The notes: a model not told the origin generated them from the letters alone. 64,000 bases of DNA from Tilletia caries (GCA_032718865.1 JALUTQ010000018.1:1-64000); one strand, 5' to 3'; counted from the first letter of the stretch, positions 11,076 to 21,165 are shown. Numbers and translations are program-made.

Positions 11076-12022
11076 CAGTAGGGTGCAATAAGTTTGTACC
11101 AAAACCCAAATTCGACCATTTCACAACACTAATTTTTACACGTCGTCCTTATGAATGTATTGCTTCGCCACAATTGGCTGCCAAGGAGATCAAACAGTTC
11201 GGAAGAGGAGAGCAGCAGGAACGCATTCCGCGTGCGATAGGTAAGATATCGTAAATATTGACTTGTCTATCGCATTTACCGCAAGAGGCAGGGATATTCA
11301 TCACCTGCACCATACATCCGAGTTTCCACCGCTCCCACTCGAAAAGCATGCGCTGCAGCTCTGATAAAATAGAAAGACCTACACATCACCTTTAATATTG
11401 CTCTCTTGAGAAATGCGATCTTAGTCTGGGCCTTGAAATGGCAGCCGTGTGAAAACAAGGAGGGCAAAGAGCCAACATCGAATAAATATTCTTACCTTGG
11501 GGAGCTCGATATGGTACCTCAAAAACTTCCTACGGTTCTTACACAAGTCAAAGGTATGTAGCATTGCCATACTCTGGCCGAGTCCTGTGTCTGTAGGGTC
11601 AGTTAAGACCTTCCTAGACGCTGATAAAATATTTGACTCCGATCCGATTTACATGGCTGAAACTTCACTTGGCTGTCAGCCGCCAGCCACCTTGCGAAGG
11701 CCCAGATCGCAAAGTGAGAGACTTTTAGGAGAGGATAGGATCTACCATTAATGCCTCTAACATTGCCAGTAGGTGCTATGTGGAACGTGCTGTGGTCAGG
11801 AGACATCTGGGCACTGTGATATGATTTATGAGCAAGGTAACGTAGCCAGTCTGCGGCCCAGCGGTCGTGACTGGGGCACTTTTGAGTAGAGTACAACACA
11901 AGGAATCGCTGGATACCAGTTTCATGTGTGTTTTGTTATGTGGTTGTGTATCTTGTCAAGGGGCGAAGGTGTCATGAAATGTTCTCAAAATTGTTTTGGT
12001 ACAAACTTATTGGACCCTACTG
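11076..12022. mobile_element. Tc1/mariner-like element, decayed or non-autonomous
   Basis: Terminal inverted repeats of 30 bases (11076-11105 and 11993-12022) start CAGTAGGGTSCAATAAG and match at 29 of 30 positions. TA dinucleotides flank both ends (11074-11075 and 12023-12024), the Tc1/mariner target duplication. The 947-base body is shorter than an autonomous member, and no DDE-type transposase reading can be followed; the ORFs inside are short and unrelated to each other. The near-identical ends suggest a fairly recent insertion. Confidence 0.8.
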
Positions 12023-12024
12023 TA

Positions 12025-12600
12025 CATGTTATGGCCACAGCAGGTTCACAAAGAGGCAACGATGTCAACATTCGCTTTTTGCTGAGGCTGAGCTTTGGGG
12101 ATCATTTTTTGATGAAATCACTTTTCGGCGCCTCCTCCACCTTCTCCCAGTTGCACTCGCGATTCCCACCCAATAGGCCAATACCCATGCGTATGGAACG
12201 AGATTGGTACGCTAGTGCGCATCTTCACAATCCAATATTATGCAGCTACGTTACGTTCTTCTCGCTCAAATTAATGCAGCGGCTCAGCGCGTGAATTGAG
12301 AAGCTGTTGGGCAACTTCACATCCCCCCCATGTTCAGCAGCAGTAATTAAGACACGTGCTGTGACCTTGCAAGCCCAGCGGTCAAGCGCTCAAGCATGAC
12401 AAGCTCAACGTTCCCCGTTCATCATTCACGAGTTCACGAAGACACGACAATCCAAAGTCAGAATTGAACCGCAGAATGCGACGACGTCAAAGTCAAAGTC
12501 AGAGCTGGAGCGCCAGGCGCGAACGCGAGTAAGCCCGATGAGGAAACTCTTGGCGGCTCTGGGGGGTTTATGCAGAAAATACTTTACTTTATCGCCCAGC
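12025..12600. other. No gene seen
   Basis: Mixed-composition sequence with one plus ORF to 12294 that has no recognisable features. I see no repeat structure here. Confidence 0.4.
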
Positions 12601-14273
12601 AGCCGCTGAGCTCAGGATAACTCCGCGTTCGAGATGTCCGCATCGTCCAGCAACAACGCTGGTCGTACACCATCGAGCTGCGAATCACCAACATCAAGAA
12701 ATTTAACGTAGCGCTTTCCAAGAGCCTGTCACAGACATTGTTGCTCCGCCCCGTCACCAAAGTGAGAAGCTGCCTTGATCCTTCACTATTCACCAAGCGT
12801 AGTGCACTCCTGACCCGGATTGCTTCCATTCTTTCCCATTCAGGTTCAGAACGCCTACATTGACATTGGTGCTGCTCTGGCCTCTGATTCCCTTCCTTGT
12901 CCACCGAAGTTCAAGATGCAGGTCGCCCGGTGCTCTCAATGAGCGAATTTCTCGCCTCTCCGAGTGTCTATTTCTCGTGCGTGAGAAATGTTCCCCTGTT
13001 TCTGAAGGGCGAGAGCGGCCAAGGTGGGCTTCAAGAAGGCCAACGCCAGACTTTGGCGTCTGTCTTTAACCTGGTCGCAACCCTCTGCTTGGATGCAGGC
13101 CTGCCAATGACAGGCATGTATGCCTTCCGCCACGACGTCGGCAACTTCTTTTACCAGGCGTTTGGACTGGAGGGGCACGCCTGGCTCTTGGACACGGCCT
13201 TGAAGCCGACGTTACCCGAAGGTATGTTTGCTGGTCTGATTTCACACTACAGAGATTGAGCTCATCTCAGCTCCTTCTATCTTACAGACACTATATTAGG
13301 GAAGTGACATCCTTGAACATAGGTGCACTACGTGCAGAAGGCGAGCCCTTCGACGAAGATGTTGCCAAGCGCTTGCGGACATCGAACACCTTATGCCTTC
13401 GCCTCAACGGCTACGGCGTCCGGTCCTTGGTGGACGCTCTTCGGAAGGACGTGGACGCAAAGGGTGACGCAGACGACACGGCGCGCGGCATCAAATCGGA
13501 GAAGCGACAAGCGGCGGCTAGGCGCAAGAAGAATCCCTTCGCGCTTAACGCGGACCAGCAAGCGGAGGTCGAGGAAGACGTTAAGCTTCAAAAGCTTGAG
13601 GCTTACGAACTCGAGGCGGGAAAGAGCCTGGAGGTTTTGTCGAAGAAGGAATTGAGACACCGAATGAACGTCCAGACCATCCTCGCCAGCAAAGACGTCT
13701 CCGAGCAGCTTCTACAGCTGGCTGGCTTGGTCCAAGATAGGCGTGATGCTGCGACCAGATTTCGGAGGCAGCTGCGGAAGGAGATCAAGAAGGACAACGC
13801 CCGCAAGATCGACAAAGAGCGCACTGCAGGCGGCGCAGGCGCGGCAGGAGGACACCAACGTCGCGTTGAACGCGACGATGAGAGAGGTCCTCTCCCTCCT
13901 CAGAAAGCGAGGCAGGGAGGAGGATGGGGAGGAGGAGGAGGAGAGGGCGGGGAAGAAGGTCAAGAAAGAAGTGGGGAACGGGAAGGGGAAGGAGAACGAG
14001 GTCGACGAGGTGGACGAGGTGGAAGCATCGGAGATCCTCGCCCAGCTCGTCGCAAACGAAATCATGGCGCTGGGCGGGGCGGGACACGAGCGAAGCGAGA
14101 TCGAGGCCGCCCTCAAATCTCGGATCGGCCATCCTATCGACCTCAAGAATTTTCTTCATCGGCACCCCGCGGTATTCTCATTCACCCACGGCCGCCCAGG
14201 ACTATGGACGCTCCGGTACGCTGATCAAGCGGCTGGTGCAGTCCTCCACCCACCGCTGGTGAGGCACGACTGA
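12600..14273 (+). pseudogene. Tyrosine-recombinase-like (DUF3435/Crypton-type) protein, damaged
   Basis: The readings in order are RVRDVRIVQQQRWSYTIELR with a following basic beta-rich segment (12620-12770), NVPLFLKGESG (12985), TGMYAFRHDVGNFFYQAFG (13108-13165), then after a probable intron at about 13220-13287 HYIREVTSLNIGALRAEGEP. This order matches the C-terminal half of fungal DUF3435/Crypton-like tyrosine recombinases, in which an Arg-His box is followed by a Tyr in a box such as HYI. The usual upstream catalytic His and the LGH box are not visible. A long acidic/basic tail ends in a small domain (SEIEAALKSRIGHPIDLKNF) in another frame, so at least one frameshift near 13820 is needed. 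The splice phase at 13220 also does not fit, and an in-frame stop precedes the first block. The family call rests on motif order remembered from relatives. Confidence 0.45.
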
Positions 14274-14323
14274 GTCCAGTGTTGAACATTATTCTATAGT
14301 ATACTGTTTTCAGGGGCTCGGGT

Positions 14324-14584
14324 TATACTAGATAGACTAGCAGTGCGAAGCAATATGCAACAAGTGAAGAGTGAGTAATTGACGAGGAAGAAAGGACTAA
14401 GTACAAGGGATGAGCTCGGGAAGGAAAAAGATGAGGAGGAGAGAGGATAGCGTGGGAAATGTGGAGGTACTGGTGTTGCTATGCGAGATGCGTGTGGGAA
14501 AGAAGGAAGTGGAGAGGAAGAGAAGTGAGAACAAGATAAGATAAGATAAGGTGACCACAGTCCACATGGACCCTGTCCAGCACA
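14324..14584 (-). repeat. 3' LTR of element A
   Basis: Read on the minus strand it starts TGTGCTGGAC and ends CTATCTAGTATA. Apart from the LINE insertion in the partner it aligns base for base with the 5' copy, and both are 261 bases. Confidence 0.85.
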
Positions 14585-14649
14585 TCCCCACCGACGAAAG
14601 ACGACTGTCCCGAGTCGTTGACGTGTAGGGAATGGTGGCGGGTGGAGAG

Positions 14650-16260
14650 TCAGAGGAAGTGAATGGGGGGAAGCGCGGGAAGGTGTGGGAAGAGAGAGTG
14701 TGCAGGTAACTGCGCGTGCTGCGACTGGCGGACGGGATGTGGGCGTGAAAGCGAAAGCTGTGAAGGAATGCGAATGAGAAGATGAAGAAGATAATGCGCA
14801 AGAGTAGTGAGAGAAGCCGGAAGGCGGTGAAGCTCTGGAACGGGAGGCCGAAGGCGCAGGGAGTGGTCGAGAGGGGGACACAGAGGGAGCTGGGTTGAAG
14901 TGTAGTGAGAGATACCTCTGCTGCAAATCGATGATCGAGTGCCGTGACCGATCGGCCAGGAGCAGGCATGCGTGCCTAAACCAGAAGCTACTGAAGGCGC
15001 AGGGAGCTGCGAATGCCATCCCCGAGTTGTCAGCAGATCTTGTCCGACGCGCCCGAAGGCGACAGCAGCTGAGTTACAGGATTCTGCAACGCCGGTGATG
15101 GATCGAGAGTTGGACTCGGCGCGCACTCCGTCCTTCGTGGCGCTCTCCGCAGAAGCAAAGTTGGGACTGGCAAGAGCAGAACCCAAGACATCACGACGAA
15201 GCTGCACCCACGCCTGGCGAACCCTAGAAAGCGCCAACAACGCGGAATCAACGACGGTCGCATCCGTGGTATCCGCAACACGCGATGGCCGTGAACCGGT
15301 GCCGTTGATGACTTGGACGGTAGGGGCTTCCGAGCTCTGAGATGTGAGTTCGAGAGGCGACGTCGTTGCGACGGACCGCAACGTCCGCACAATCGCACCG
15401 TATGACGTAGAGACGGGAGAGGAACTGTGGTTTGCGACGGGCAGTGACCCGGGCGACCCCGAAGCGGAGTGGAGGTTCGACAAGACGATATCCGGCTGCG
15501 ACGACGGGAGGGACGCAAAGGGTACTCCCTGGGAGGCGGCAGAAGGTATCGGTGGTGTGGAAGATGCTGCTGTTGTGGAGCAAGAGGCGGAGACTGATAC
15601 CGGAACGTCGGAGGACTTCGGAGACCGCAGTACCGAAGTCAGTACCGAGGTTGGTACTCGGTGCAGCGCGGTCTCCATACTTGGGCGCATGGCTGGCATG
15701 GCATCGACTGGAAGCAGATGAGCTGCCGTCGTGTCGCCGTCGGACATGGTGTGCTGCGAACCTGGACGCCCAGCCGCCAGAGTTGTGGTGCGACGGATGC
15801 TGTCGACAAGGTTGCGAACGCCGACCCAGTTGGTTCCTGTGGGCGCAGGGCCTGATCCGAGAGGCAAAACCACGCGAGCTCGGGCTGCGCATTCGATCTT
15901 GAAGGTCTTGTCGTTGCGTATATACTCGCCAAATTCCAGTACGTCACCCTGTCGCAACGTGTGGGCCCGATTGTATAGCAGCCGACCGTTGACGCGAATG
16001 TTGTCTGATTGCCTGTTGTGCGAGCGCAACGTAAAGAACGGGGCGTCATAGGAAATGAAGGCCTGATCGATCGCAAACCCAATTGAGGGGAAGATGGCGT
16101 TGTCGGATTCGGGAAGGGGAGTGTCGCCGACATATCCATCGAGTTCGATGGTCGTTGGGAGGCTGGGGCCAAAACAGAGAGTCTTGGAAGCGAATGCCGC
16201 GCCGGAGGGAACGGGCGAGAGGCGAAGCTCTACGCGTCTGCTGCGGGCGAAGAGGGGCAT
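14650..16260 (-). CDS. FHA-like domain protein carried in LTR element A
   Basis: ATG at 16260 opens MPLFARSRRVELRLSP, and the ORF is 536 residues. Residues about 50-115 look like a forkhead-associated domain: a strand pair around NAIFPSIGFAIDQAFISYD, then RQSDNIRVNGRLLYN in place of the usual NGTxVNG loop, and LRQGDVLEFGEYI, a standard FHA terminal strand. FHA domains normally bind phosphothreonine peptides; the conserved RH and NGT residues are altered here, so binding is doubtful. The remainder is Ser/Thr/Pro-rich and low in predicted structure. The ORF lies in the sense direction of the element between primer site and 3' LTR, so it is cargo or a divergent gag-like protein rather than a free host gene. 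Confidence 0.45.
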   Translation of the reverse strand: MPLFARSRRVELRLSPVPSGAAFASKTLCFGPSLPTTIELDGYVGDTPLPESDNAIFPSIGFAIDQAFISYDAPFFTLRSHNRQSDNIRVNGRLLYNRAHTLRQGDVLEFGEYIRNDKTFKIECAARARVVLPLGSGPAPTGTNWVGVRNLVDSIRRTTTLAAGRPGSQHTMSDGDTTAAHLLPVDAMPAMRPSMETALHRVPTSVLTSVLRSPKSSDVPVSVSASCSTTAASSTPPIPSAASQGVPFASLPSSQPDIVLSNLHSASGSPGSLPVANHSSSPVSTSYGAIVRTLRSVATTSPLELTSQSSEAPTVQVINGTGSRPSRVADTTDATVVDSALLALSRVRQAWVQLRRDVLGSALASPNFASAESATKDGVRAESNSRSITGVAESCNSAAVAFGRVGQDLLTTRGWHSQLPAPSVASGLGTHACSWPIGHGTRSSICSRGISHYTSTQLPLCPPLDHSLRLRPPVPELHRLPASLTTLAHYLLHLLIRIPSQLSLSRPHPVRQSQHAQLPAHSLFPHLPALPPIHFL

Positions 16261-16597
16261 AGGATCGAGAGCGCTTAGAGCTGTGGTGGGTCTGGGTGAC
16301 GGAGGGATTCCTCAACCTCGACGCGCGCACCGGAGCCGGGAGCGGGACGAGGGCGCGAGCAGGAAATCGAAAAGGACTTGTCACTTGAGGAAGTTGGTGT
16401 AGATGGCAGAATCAGGGAGCAGTCGAGGTATGAAAGAGGGGATGGCGAGATCGAGAGGTGTAGAAGGTAAAGAGATGGTGAGGGTGTGAAGGAAGGGATC
16501 AGGAGAAAAGGGTGACTGGGTGAGGAAAAGGGTTGTGGTCTGTGGGTTGCTCTGCCTGCGTCGTTCGCTCAGCAAAGCAGATCCACTCTCATCACCA

Positions 16598-16667
16598 TAT
16601 ACTAGATAGACTAGCAGTGCGAAGCAATATGGAAAGGGCGTGGGTTCGAATCCCACTCTCATCACCA
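16598..16667 (-). other. Primer binding site with copied tRNA 3' half and partial LTR duplicate
   Basis: On the minus strand the 5' LTR is followed by 37 bases complementary to a tRNA 3' half: CCA tail, acceptor strand CTCATCA, and a complete T-arm (GTGGG, TTCGAAT, CCCAC). After these come 33 bases repeating the end of the LTR, then a second primer site (TGGTGATGAGAGTGG, from 16597 leftward). A normal primer site covers only the acceptor end. The extra tRNA sequence implies that reverse transcriptase copied into the tRNA past the T-loop, and the product was joined back to another LTR end. Confidence 0.75.
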
Positions 16668-16845
16668 TATACTAGATAGACTAGCAGTGCGAAGCAATAT
16701 GCAACAAGTGAAGAGTGAGTAATTGACGAGGAAGAAAGGACTAAGTACAAGGGATGAGCTCGGGAAGGAAAAAGATGAGGAGGAGAGAGGATAGCGTGGG
16801 AAATGTGGAGGTACTGGTGTTGCTATGCGAGATGCGTGTGGGAAA

Positions 16846-18673
16846 AATGATGATGATGATTGATTTTCAAGCGCGAGGTGAAAGAATTACAACGGAGACT
16901 TTCGATGCTCAACAAAGACGAGCACTGGCGCACCGAGTCAGTACAAGACCAACTCCATTCTACCCATCAGAGGTTCCCGAGAGATGCGCAGGCGCGCGTT
17001 GTCCTAACTATGCCTGCTGGAGGACAGGAGGCTGGTGGTTGCAGTTGAAGGCATTAGATGCCTGAGCATACCGTGCAAAGGCGAGAGAGCCCTGCCGAGA
17101 GTCGAGTAGCCACGGGAGAGAGATTCGACCGTTGTCGTCGTGGAGTAGGTGCTGGAGGGGGCCGTAGGTCTCGCAGAGTAGGGGGGGTGCTCTGGAGTTT
17201 TGAGGGCTTCGCATCGGCAGTTGAGAGACGCGTCGTCGTGCTGGAATCGTTCGTGATATGGCGCAAAGTCGCCGTGCCCTGTGCGCACTGATAGCAGCAA
17301 GCCCATGCAGTCGCCGAGGGAGAACCAGATCGGGAGAAGGGCGGAGTGTAGGGGCCCGTACCCTGTATTGCGCGTAGTGTTGGTGCTCGCCCTTGATGAG
17401 GTCCCACCGCAATGACCAAACCTCGTGGAGCTGCTGCCGGTCCCAACGCTGGAAAGAGGCGAAGGTGCGCTCTTCCCACACTGCCTCATCAGGCGCGCGT
17501 CCGTCCACCGCCTTGCGCTCTGCGCCAGCTCTTGCCAGCTGGTCCGCACGCTCGTTACCCTCAATTTCCGAGTGACCGGGGACCCAGGCGATGGTGAGGC
17601 GGTGCCGGGCGTCAACGGCGAGCCAGTGCCGCACACGTTGCTGCAGCCGCAGGAAGGTCCTTTGGCTCGAGCCGCGTGGCTGGGCCAGTGCTGATCGCGC
17701 GACCGAGAGGTTATCTGTGAAGATGACAATGTGAGTACTGAAAGGACGTTGGGCCGCCACAGCATGACAGAACGCCGCAAACAATCCCCAAGCCTCCAAG
17801 TCAAAAACCTCAGCCTCAGCGGTGACCGCCCAATGTGTTTCCACACAAAGTCGGAGCCCATGCCTCACACTGACTCCCACACCTCTGTCCATGCCCATCA
17901 ATGAAGCATCACTGTATGCTACCATGTCCCCATCGCGAGCGGCTCGCTGTAGCAGCTGCTCGTGCGCACTCACCGCCTGATCCCGGGGCCCAAGCATGAC
18001 TTGAACACGCGGGTGCTGATTGATGGGCGTGCTCCACGGCGCCCAGGCGACTGAGACAGCGCGCTCTAGCGGCCTGTCCACCCTCGAGGCGTGGTTGACC
18101 AGGACAGTGGTGTAAGAGCGCGCGGCCGCCTCTGCTGCTGGCGAGTCGTCCAGTGAGAGGGTCGGACCAGTGGGTGGGCGGAGGAACGGCGATGTTGCGA
18201 GGTGCTCCGGGGGCAGCAGCGTCTGGTCGATGGGGCTTGGTTGTCCAGGCAGTCCCGCCAGCCGCAGAAGGAGAGGGTGGTCGTCGGAGAGAGTCCACAG
18301 GCGCTTGGCAAACCGGCGCGCGGCCCGATCGAGTGCAAGCTCGATGGGTGGCACCGAAGCTTCAATCTGAAGCGCCACTACTGGGGTTGTGCAGTAGACG
18401 GGGAGGACGCAGCGCAAGGAGGCATTTTGTGCGACCTCCAGGCGCTCGACCATGCCCGCGGCACCCGAAGACCGCACGAGATGTCCCTCTCGGGCGCGGC
18501 CCGCGCGCTCACCTGCCGCGTACGGCCGAGTGCCATCGCGGTGCTGGCGCCCCCACCACCACACCGCTGCAGCCCACAGCAGCAGTGGCTGTACGCAGGC
18601 CAAGTGCAGGCGACGGAGGTCGGCCGCGGCCATCCCGCGCACCGTATTTCCTAGCATGCGCAAGCAGCTAGCA
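16846..18673 (-). mobile_element. 5'-truncated LINE inserted in an LTR
   Basis: The insertion is bounded by a perfect 12-base duplication GCGTGTGGGAAA (16834-16845 and 18674-18685). The 3' end on the minus strand is a short TCA-trinucleotide tail (AATCATCATCATCATT), typical of target-primed reverse transcription by Tad1/I-type elements. Only the RNase H end of the coding region remains, so reverse transcription stopped early and the copy was dead on arrival. Confidence 0.9.
17004..18660 (-). pseudogene. LINE ORF2 C-terminal part (end of RT thumb, RNase H)
   Basis: The reading begins inside the post-catalytic part of a non-LTR polymerase (LHLACVQPLLLWAAAVWW, a block that follows the YADD region in Tad1-like elements). 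It continues through an RNase H with VAYSDASLMG, FDLEAWGLFAA, IFTDNLSVARSAL and WVPGHSEIEGNERADQLA, which carry the expected D, E, D and His/D catalytic positions. Near 17330 the frame shifts; the cysteine-rich 3' end (CRCEALKTPEH) is in another frame. No endonuclease and no catalytic YxDD are present, so it is a truncated, frameshifted relic. Confidence 0.85.
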
Positions 18674-19009
18674 GCGTGTGGGAAAGAAGGAAGTGGAGAG
18701 GAAGAGAAGTGAGAACAAGATAAGATAAGATAAGGTGACCACAGTCCACATGGACCCTGTCCAGCACACGGGTAGTATACTCCATACTACCTTTGGTCGT
18801 CGGGAGGGCGAAGGTAGTATATAGGAATGGATAGTATGGTAGTATTTCCTATAATACTACTATAATCCAAGGCCCAAAAGGGGTAGTACTATAGTATTAT
18901 GATATTACTACTATAGTATGCGCAAATTTTCCATCATACTATAGTAGTAGTATAATACTTAAATACTTCCTTCTCAAACCCAATCCAGGCAAAGACAATA
19001 TACTATAGT

Positions 19010-19308
19010 AGTGCTAATTAACTAGCGAGCCTGTAAGGGTGCCAGTGGAGGGAGCCTGTAGAGCAGTAATGCGTGCAAGTAGCAGAGATTGAAGAATGAA
19101 TATATGACAAGGGAGAGAACTAAGTACAATGATGAGCTCGAGAAGGGTAAGGATGAGAGCGAGGGAAAAGTGTGACGTGGGAAAAGTGGGGAGAAGTGGA
19201 GGTAGGGTGTTGCTATGCAAAGGTGCGTGAGAGAGAAGGGAGAGAGAGATAATGGGAAAGAGATAAGATACTGGACCCACGTGTGTGACCACGTGGCCGT
19301 CCAGCACA
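19010..19308 (-). repeat. Solo LTR related to element A family
   Basis: Read on the minus strand it starts TGTGCTGGACGGCCACGTGG and contains the diagnostic CTTATCTC, CTTAGTTC and CATCATTGTACTTAG blocks of this LTR family. No primer site or internal region follows. The left border is approximate and no clean 5-bp duplication is visible, so it may be an old solo LTR left by recombination. Confidence 0.6.
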
Positions 19309-19734
19309 GGCCTAGAGTGCTATACTAGTGCTATGGTAATAGTATATGCATACTATAGTGCTACCATATACTACCGTAGAAGTATAGTATAATTGGCAGG
19401 TAGTATAGACTATAGTATGCTGATGAGTATATGTATACTATAGTACTAATTTATACTATCGTAGGAGTATAGTATAATTGTCAGGGAGTATAGTTTACTA
19501 TAGGTATACTATAGTACTTTGAGACGACGTGCTCGGAATCTTGGACTAGAATTGGTACTATAGTATACTGTAACCTCCGCCAGATTTTGAAATAGTATCT
19601 AGTATTTTTTCCAAAAAATTCTCCCGGGACCCGATAGTATATAGTATGTTTTTTTCAAATAGTATATATACTATAGTATATAGGAATACTCCATACTCCA
19701 ATAGTATGTTCAACACTGCGACTGACTGAGGGTG

Positions 19735-19990
19735 AGTTCGCGCAATGCCTAGGCCCGAGGAGAAGCGTCTCGTACTGATTCGCATCAACTTCTCCACAGT
19801 GGGCGGCTGGGCAGCCAACAAGGTCTCCGGCGGGCACCACGGCGGCGCTGCCGCATCCAGGACTTCGATTTCCCAGAGGCCTCCAATCGAGTCAGCTCCA
19901 GTCGCAATGTACTTCACATCGTCGCCACAGGGACGTACAAGCCGCAGATCAGAGCGTGGGAGTGCGAACAGCTTGCTCTCAAGTTATTAA
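19735..19990 (-). pseudogene. Possible coding remnant, unknown
   Basis: The minus reading DVKYIATGADSIGGLWEIEV followed by TVEKLMRISTRRFSSGLG is open and has coding-like composition in a stretch outside the word island, but no start, intron or family can be assigned. It may be the tail of a gene truncated by E4. Confidence 0.2.
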
Positions 19991-20640
19991 GTTGGATTGT
20001 TTTTTTTCTTGCGAGAAGCATGCAACTTCGGGGGTGAACGTAAAACGTTCGTTAATATTTATTACTACTGGACGGTGCATTATGATCTCAGTATGTCTTC
20101 CTTAAGCCTTCTTTGTGTTTGCTTTCACACCTGATTCCCCGTGCGGTTCCTTTTTACAACCAGCAGTACTAGAGACCCACTAATTTTGGTTCAAAACGGT
20201 ACGAGATGCACGAACCTACGAAAAACTATGGTTGTAGAAGGCTGGAAAACACAGTAAATCGAAGAACTGGAAAACAAAATTTGGTAATCAATCGAATTAA
20301 AATAAGATGTGGCAAGTTATCGACATGTTTTTGGAAGTGACAAAACAAAGGTTCACAAAACGCAGTCTCCAAAACAGACGTTTCACGTAGTTTGGGCTTA
20401 ACGGCACTTCACTGCTAGATCATTTTTTGCTATGTTAGGTTGGAACAACTCGTCATCTACAACGCTTCTATACTTTTCAGAATTGGTATGTATTTTCACG
20501 ATCGAATCGAAAGCGTTCCGGACCATTGATCTGTTTACGTCTTGTTCGTCTTTAGGCCCTGTCGCGTCCAGTTGCGAGCGCAGCCCCTCGCGCCGCGCTC
20601 TAGTTTTTTGAGCCCATAGAGCGCGCGCTCTCAACTGAAC
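19991..20640. other. No confident gene
   Basis: AT-richer sequence with a short palindromic ACGTAAAACGTT motif and one 78-codon minus ORF (20398-20634, ending in SVVDDELFQPNIAKNDLA) that could be a remnant. I cannot support a function. Confidence 0.35.
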
Positions 20641-20879
20641 GACGCTCGTGCCGGGAATTGAGCCCTGGTGGCCTGGTTCTCAGTTCTCACTTTGTGTGGC
20701 TGGCTATGCGCGCATGTACTGACCGGATACGCTGCTCCTTTCTTGTGGTTATTACAGTACAGCCGATCAGAGACGGAAGCAGCAGACAGCACGCCGTCGA
20801 CGCTTGTTAGCAGCTCTATCTGCGGCCATGACTTCGATCTCAATCTACACTCAACGCCATTACTGTAAAGTTGTAAACA

Positions 20880-21165
20880 GACGCGATCGTCATCAAACAG
20901 AAGTTGCGTGTTTGTTCAGAAGCTGCTGAAGGGTGACGGTCTGGTGTGTCGCGAGGTGCTGCGCATGAACAGAGGAGCTTCTCTCGCCCTCGTCAAGGAG
21001 CTTCGCACACGGACTGGTTTTGGAGACAGCAAGAAGCTTTTGGCCCGCGTACATTTGGCCCTTTTCCTGTGCACCTGTCGCTCAGGCGCTTCTTGCCGGC
21101 TGTTGTCCCAAACTTTTGATCACGCTAGAGGAACAGTGTCTCTGTGCGCAGCTCGGCTCCGACTA
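20880..21165 (+). pseudogene. PIF/Harbinger-like transposase fragment
   Basis: The reading CREVLRMNRGASLALVKELR, then TGFGDSKKLLARVHLALFLC and FDHARGTVSL, follows the N-terminal pattern of PIF/Harbinger DDE transposases: a 'frMnr..f..lv..L' helix, a 'dsrk...eeqlaiFL' helix and a 'F..S..TVSr' helix-turn-helix. It breaks off at about 21150 where the TAGTC-type island begins, before any catalytic DDE residue. Only a remnant remains. Confidence 0.5.

Larger units (their letters stand above)
14324..18768 (-). mobile_element. LTR retroelement A without visible reverse transcriptase, FHA-like cargo
   Basis: Two 261-base LTRs (14324-14584, and 16668-16845 joined to 18686-18768 across a LINE) run from TGTGCTGG to ...CTAGTATA on the minus strand. 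The 5-bp duplication CGGGT flanks the whole element (14319-14323 and 18769-18773). A tRNA primer site (TGGTGATGAGAG) follows the 5' LTR, and GGTGGGGA precedes the 3' LTR as a polypurine tract. The internal region of about 2.1 kb codes for one long ORF with an FHA-like segment and has no protease, reverse transcriptase or integrase motifs, so the element must have depended on a helper. Confidence 0.85.
16668..18768 (-). repeat. 5' LTR of element A, split by a LINE
   Basis: The two parts, 16668-16845 and 18686-18768, sum to 261 bases when the LINE and one copy of its 12-bp duplication are removed, exactly matching the 3' LTR. Confidence 0.85.
14277..19718. mobile_element. TAGTATAC word island (E4) with nested LTR insertions
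   Basis: The left end CAGTGTTGAACATTATTC (14277) and the reverse-complemented right end CAGTGTTGAACATACTAT (ending 19718) share CAGTGTTGAACAT. The outer flanks both contain CGACTGA, but the exact 8-bp duplication is imperfect (two extra bases on the left). Native island sequence is 14277-14323, 18769-19009 and 19309-19718; the rest is later insertion. The words are TAGTATA, ACTATAGTA and similar. The left junction lies at the stop codon of the tyrosine-recombinase-like pseudogene. Confidence 0.55.

Noticed and set aside
13711..14165. Long minus ORFs antisense to 13712-14165
   Set aside because: They mirror the acidic low-complexity tail of the plus-strand recombinase-like gene and show no domain.
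16631..16667. A tRNA gene
   Set aside because: Only the 3' half (T-arm, acceptor strand and encoded CCA) is present. No D-arm, anticodon arm or 5' acceptor strand precedes it, and it lies between LTR ends as a copied primer.
16381..16668. ORF starting MVMRVGFEPTPF as a protein
   Set aside because: GFEPT-type peptides are the antisense translation of tRNA T-arms. The start is the primer binding site, and similar MVMR starts recur after each LTR of the family.
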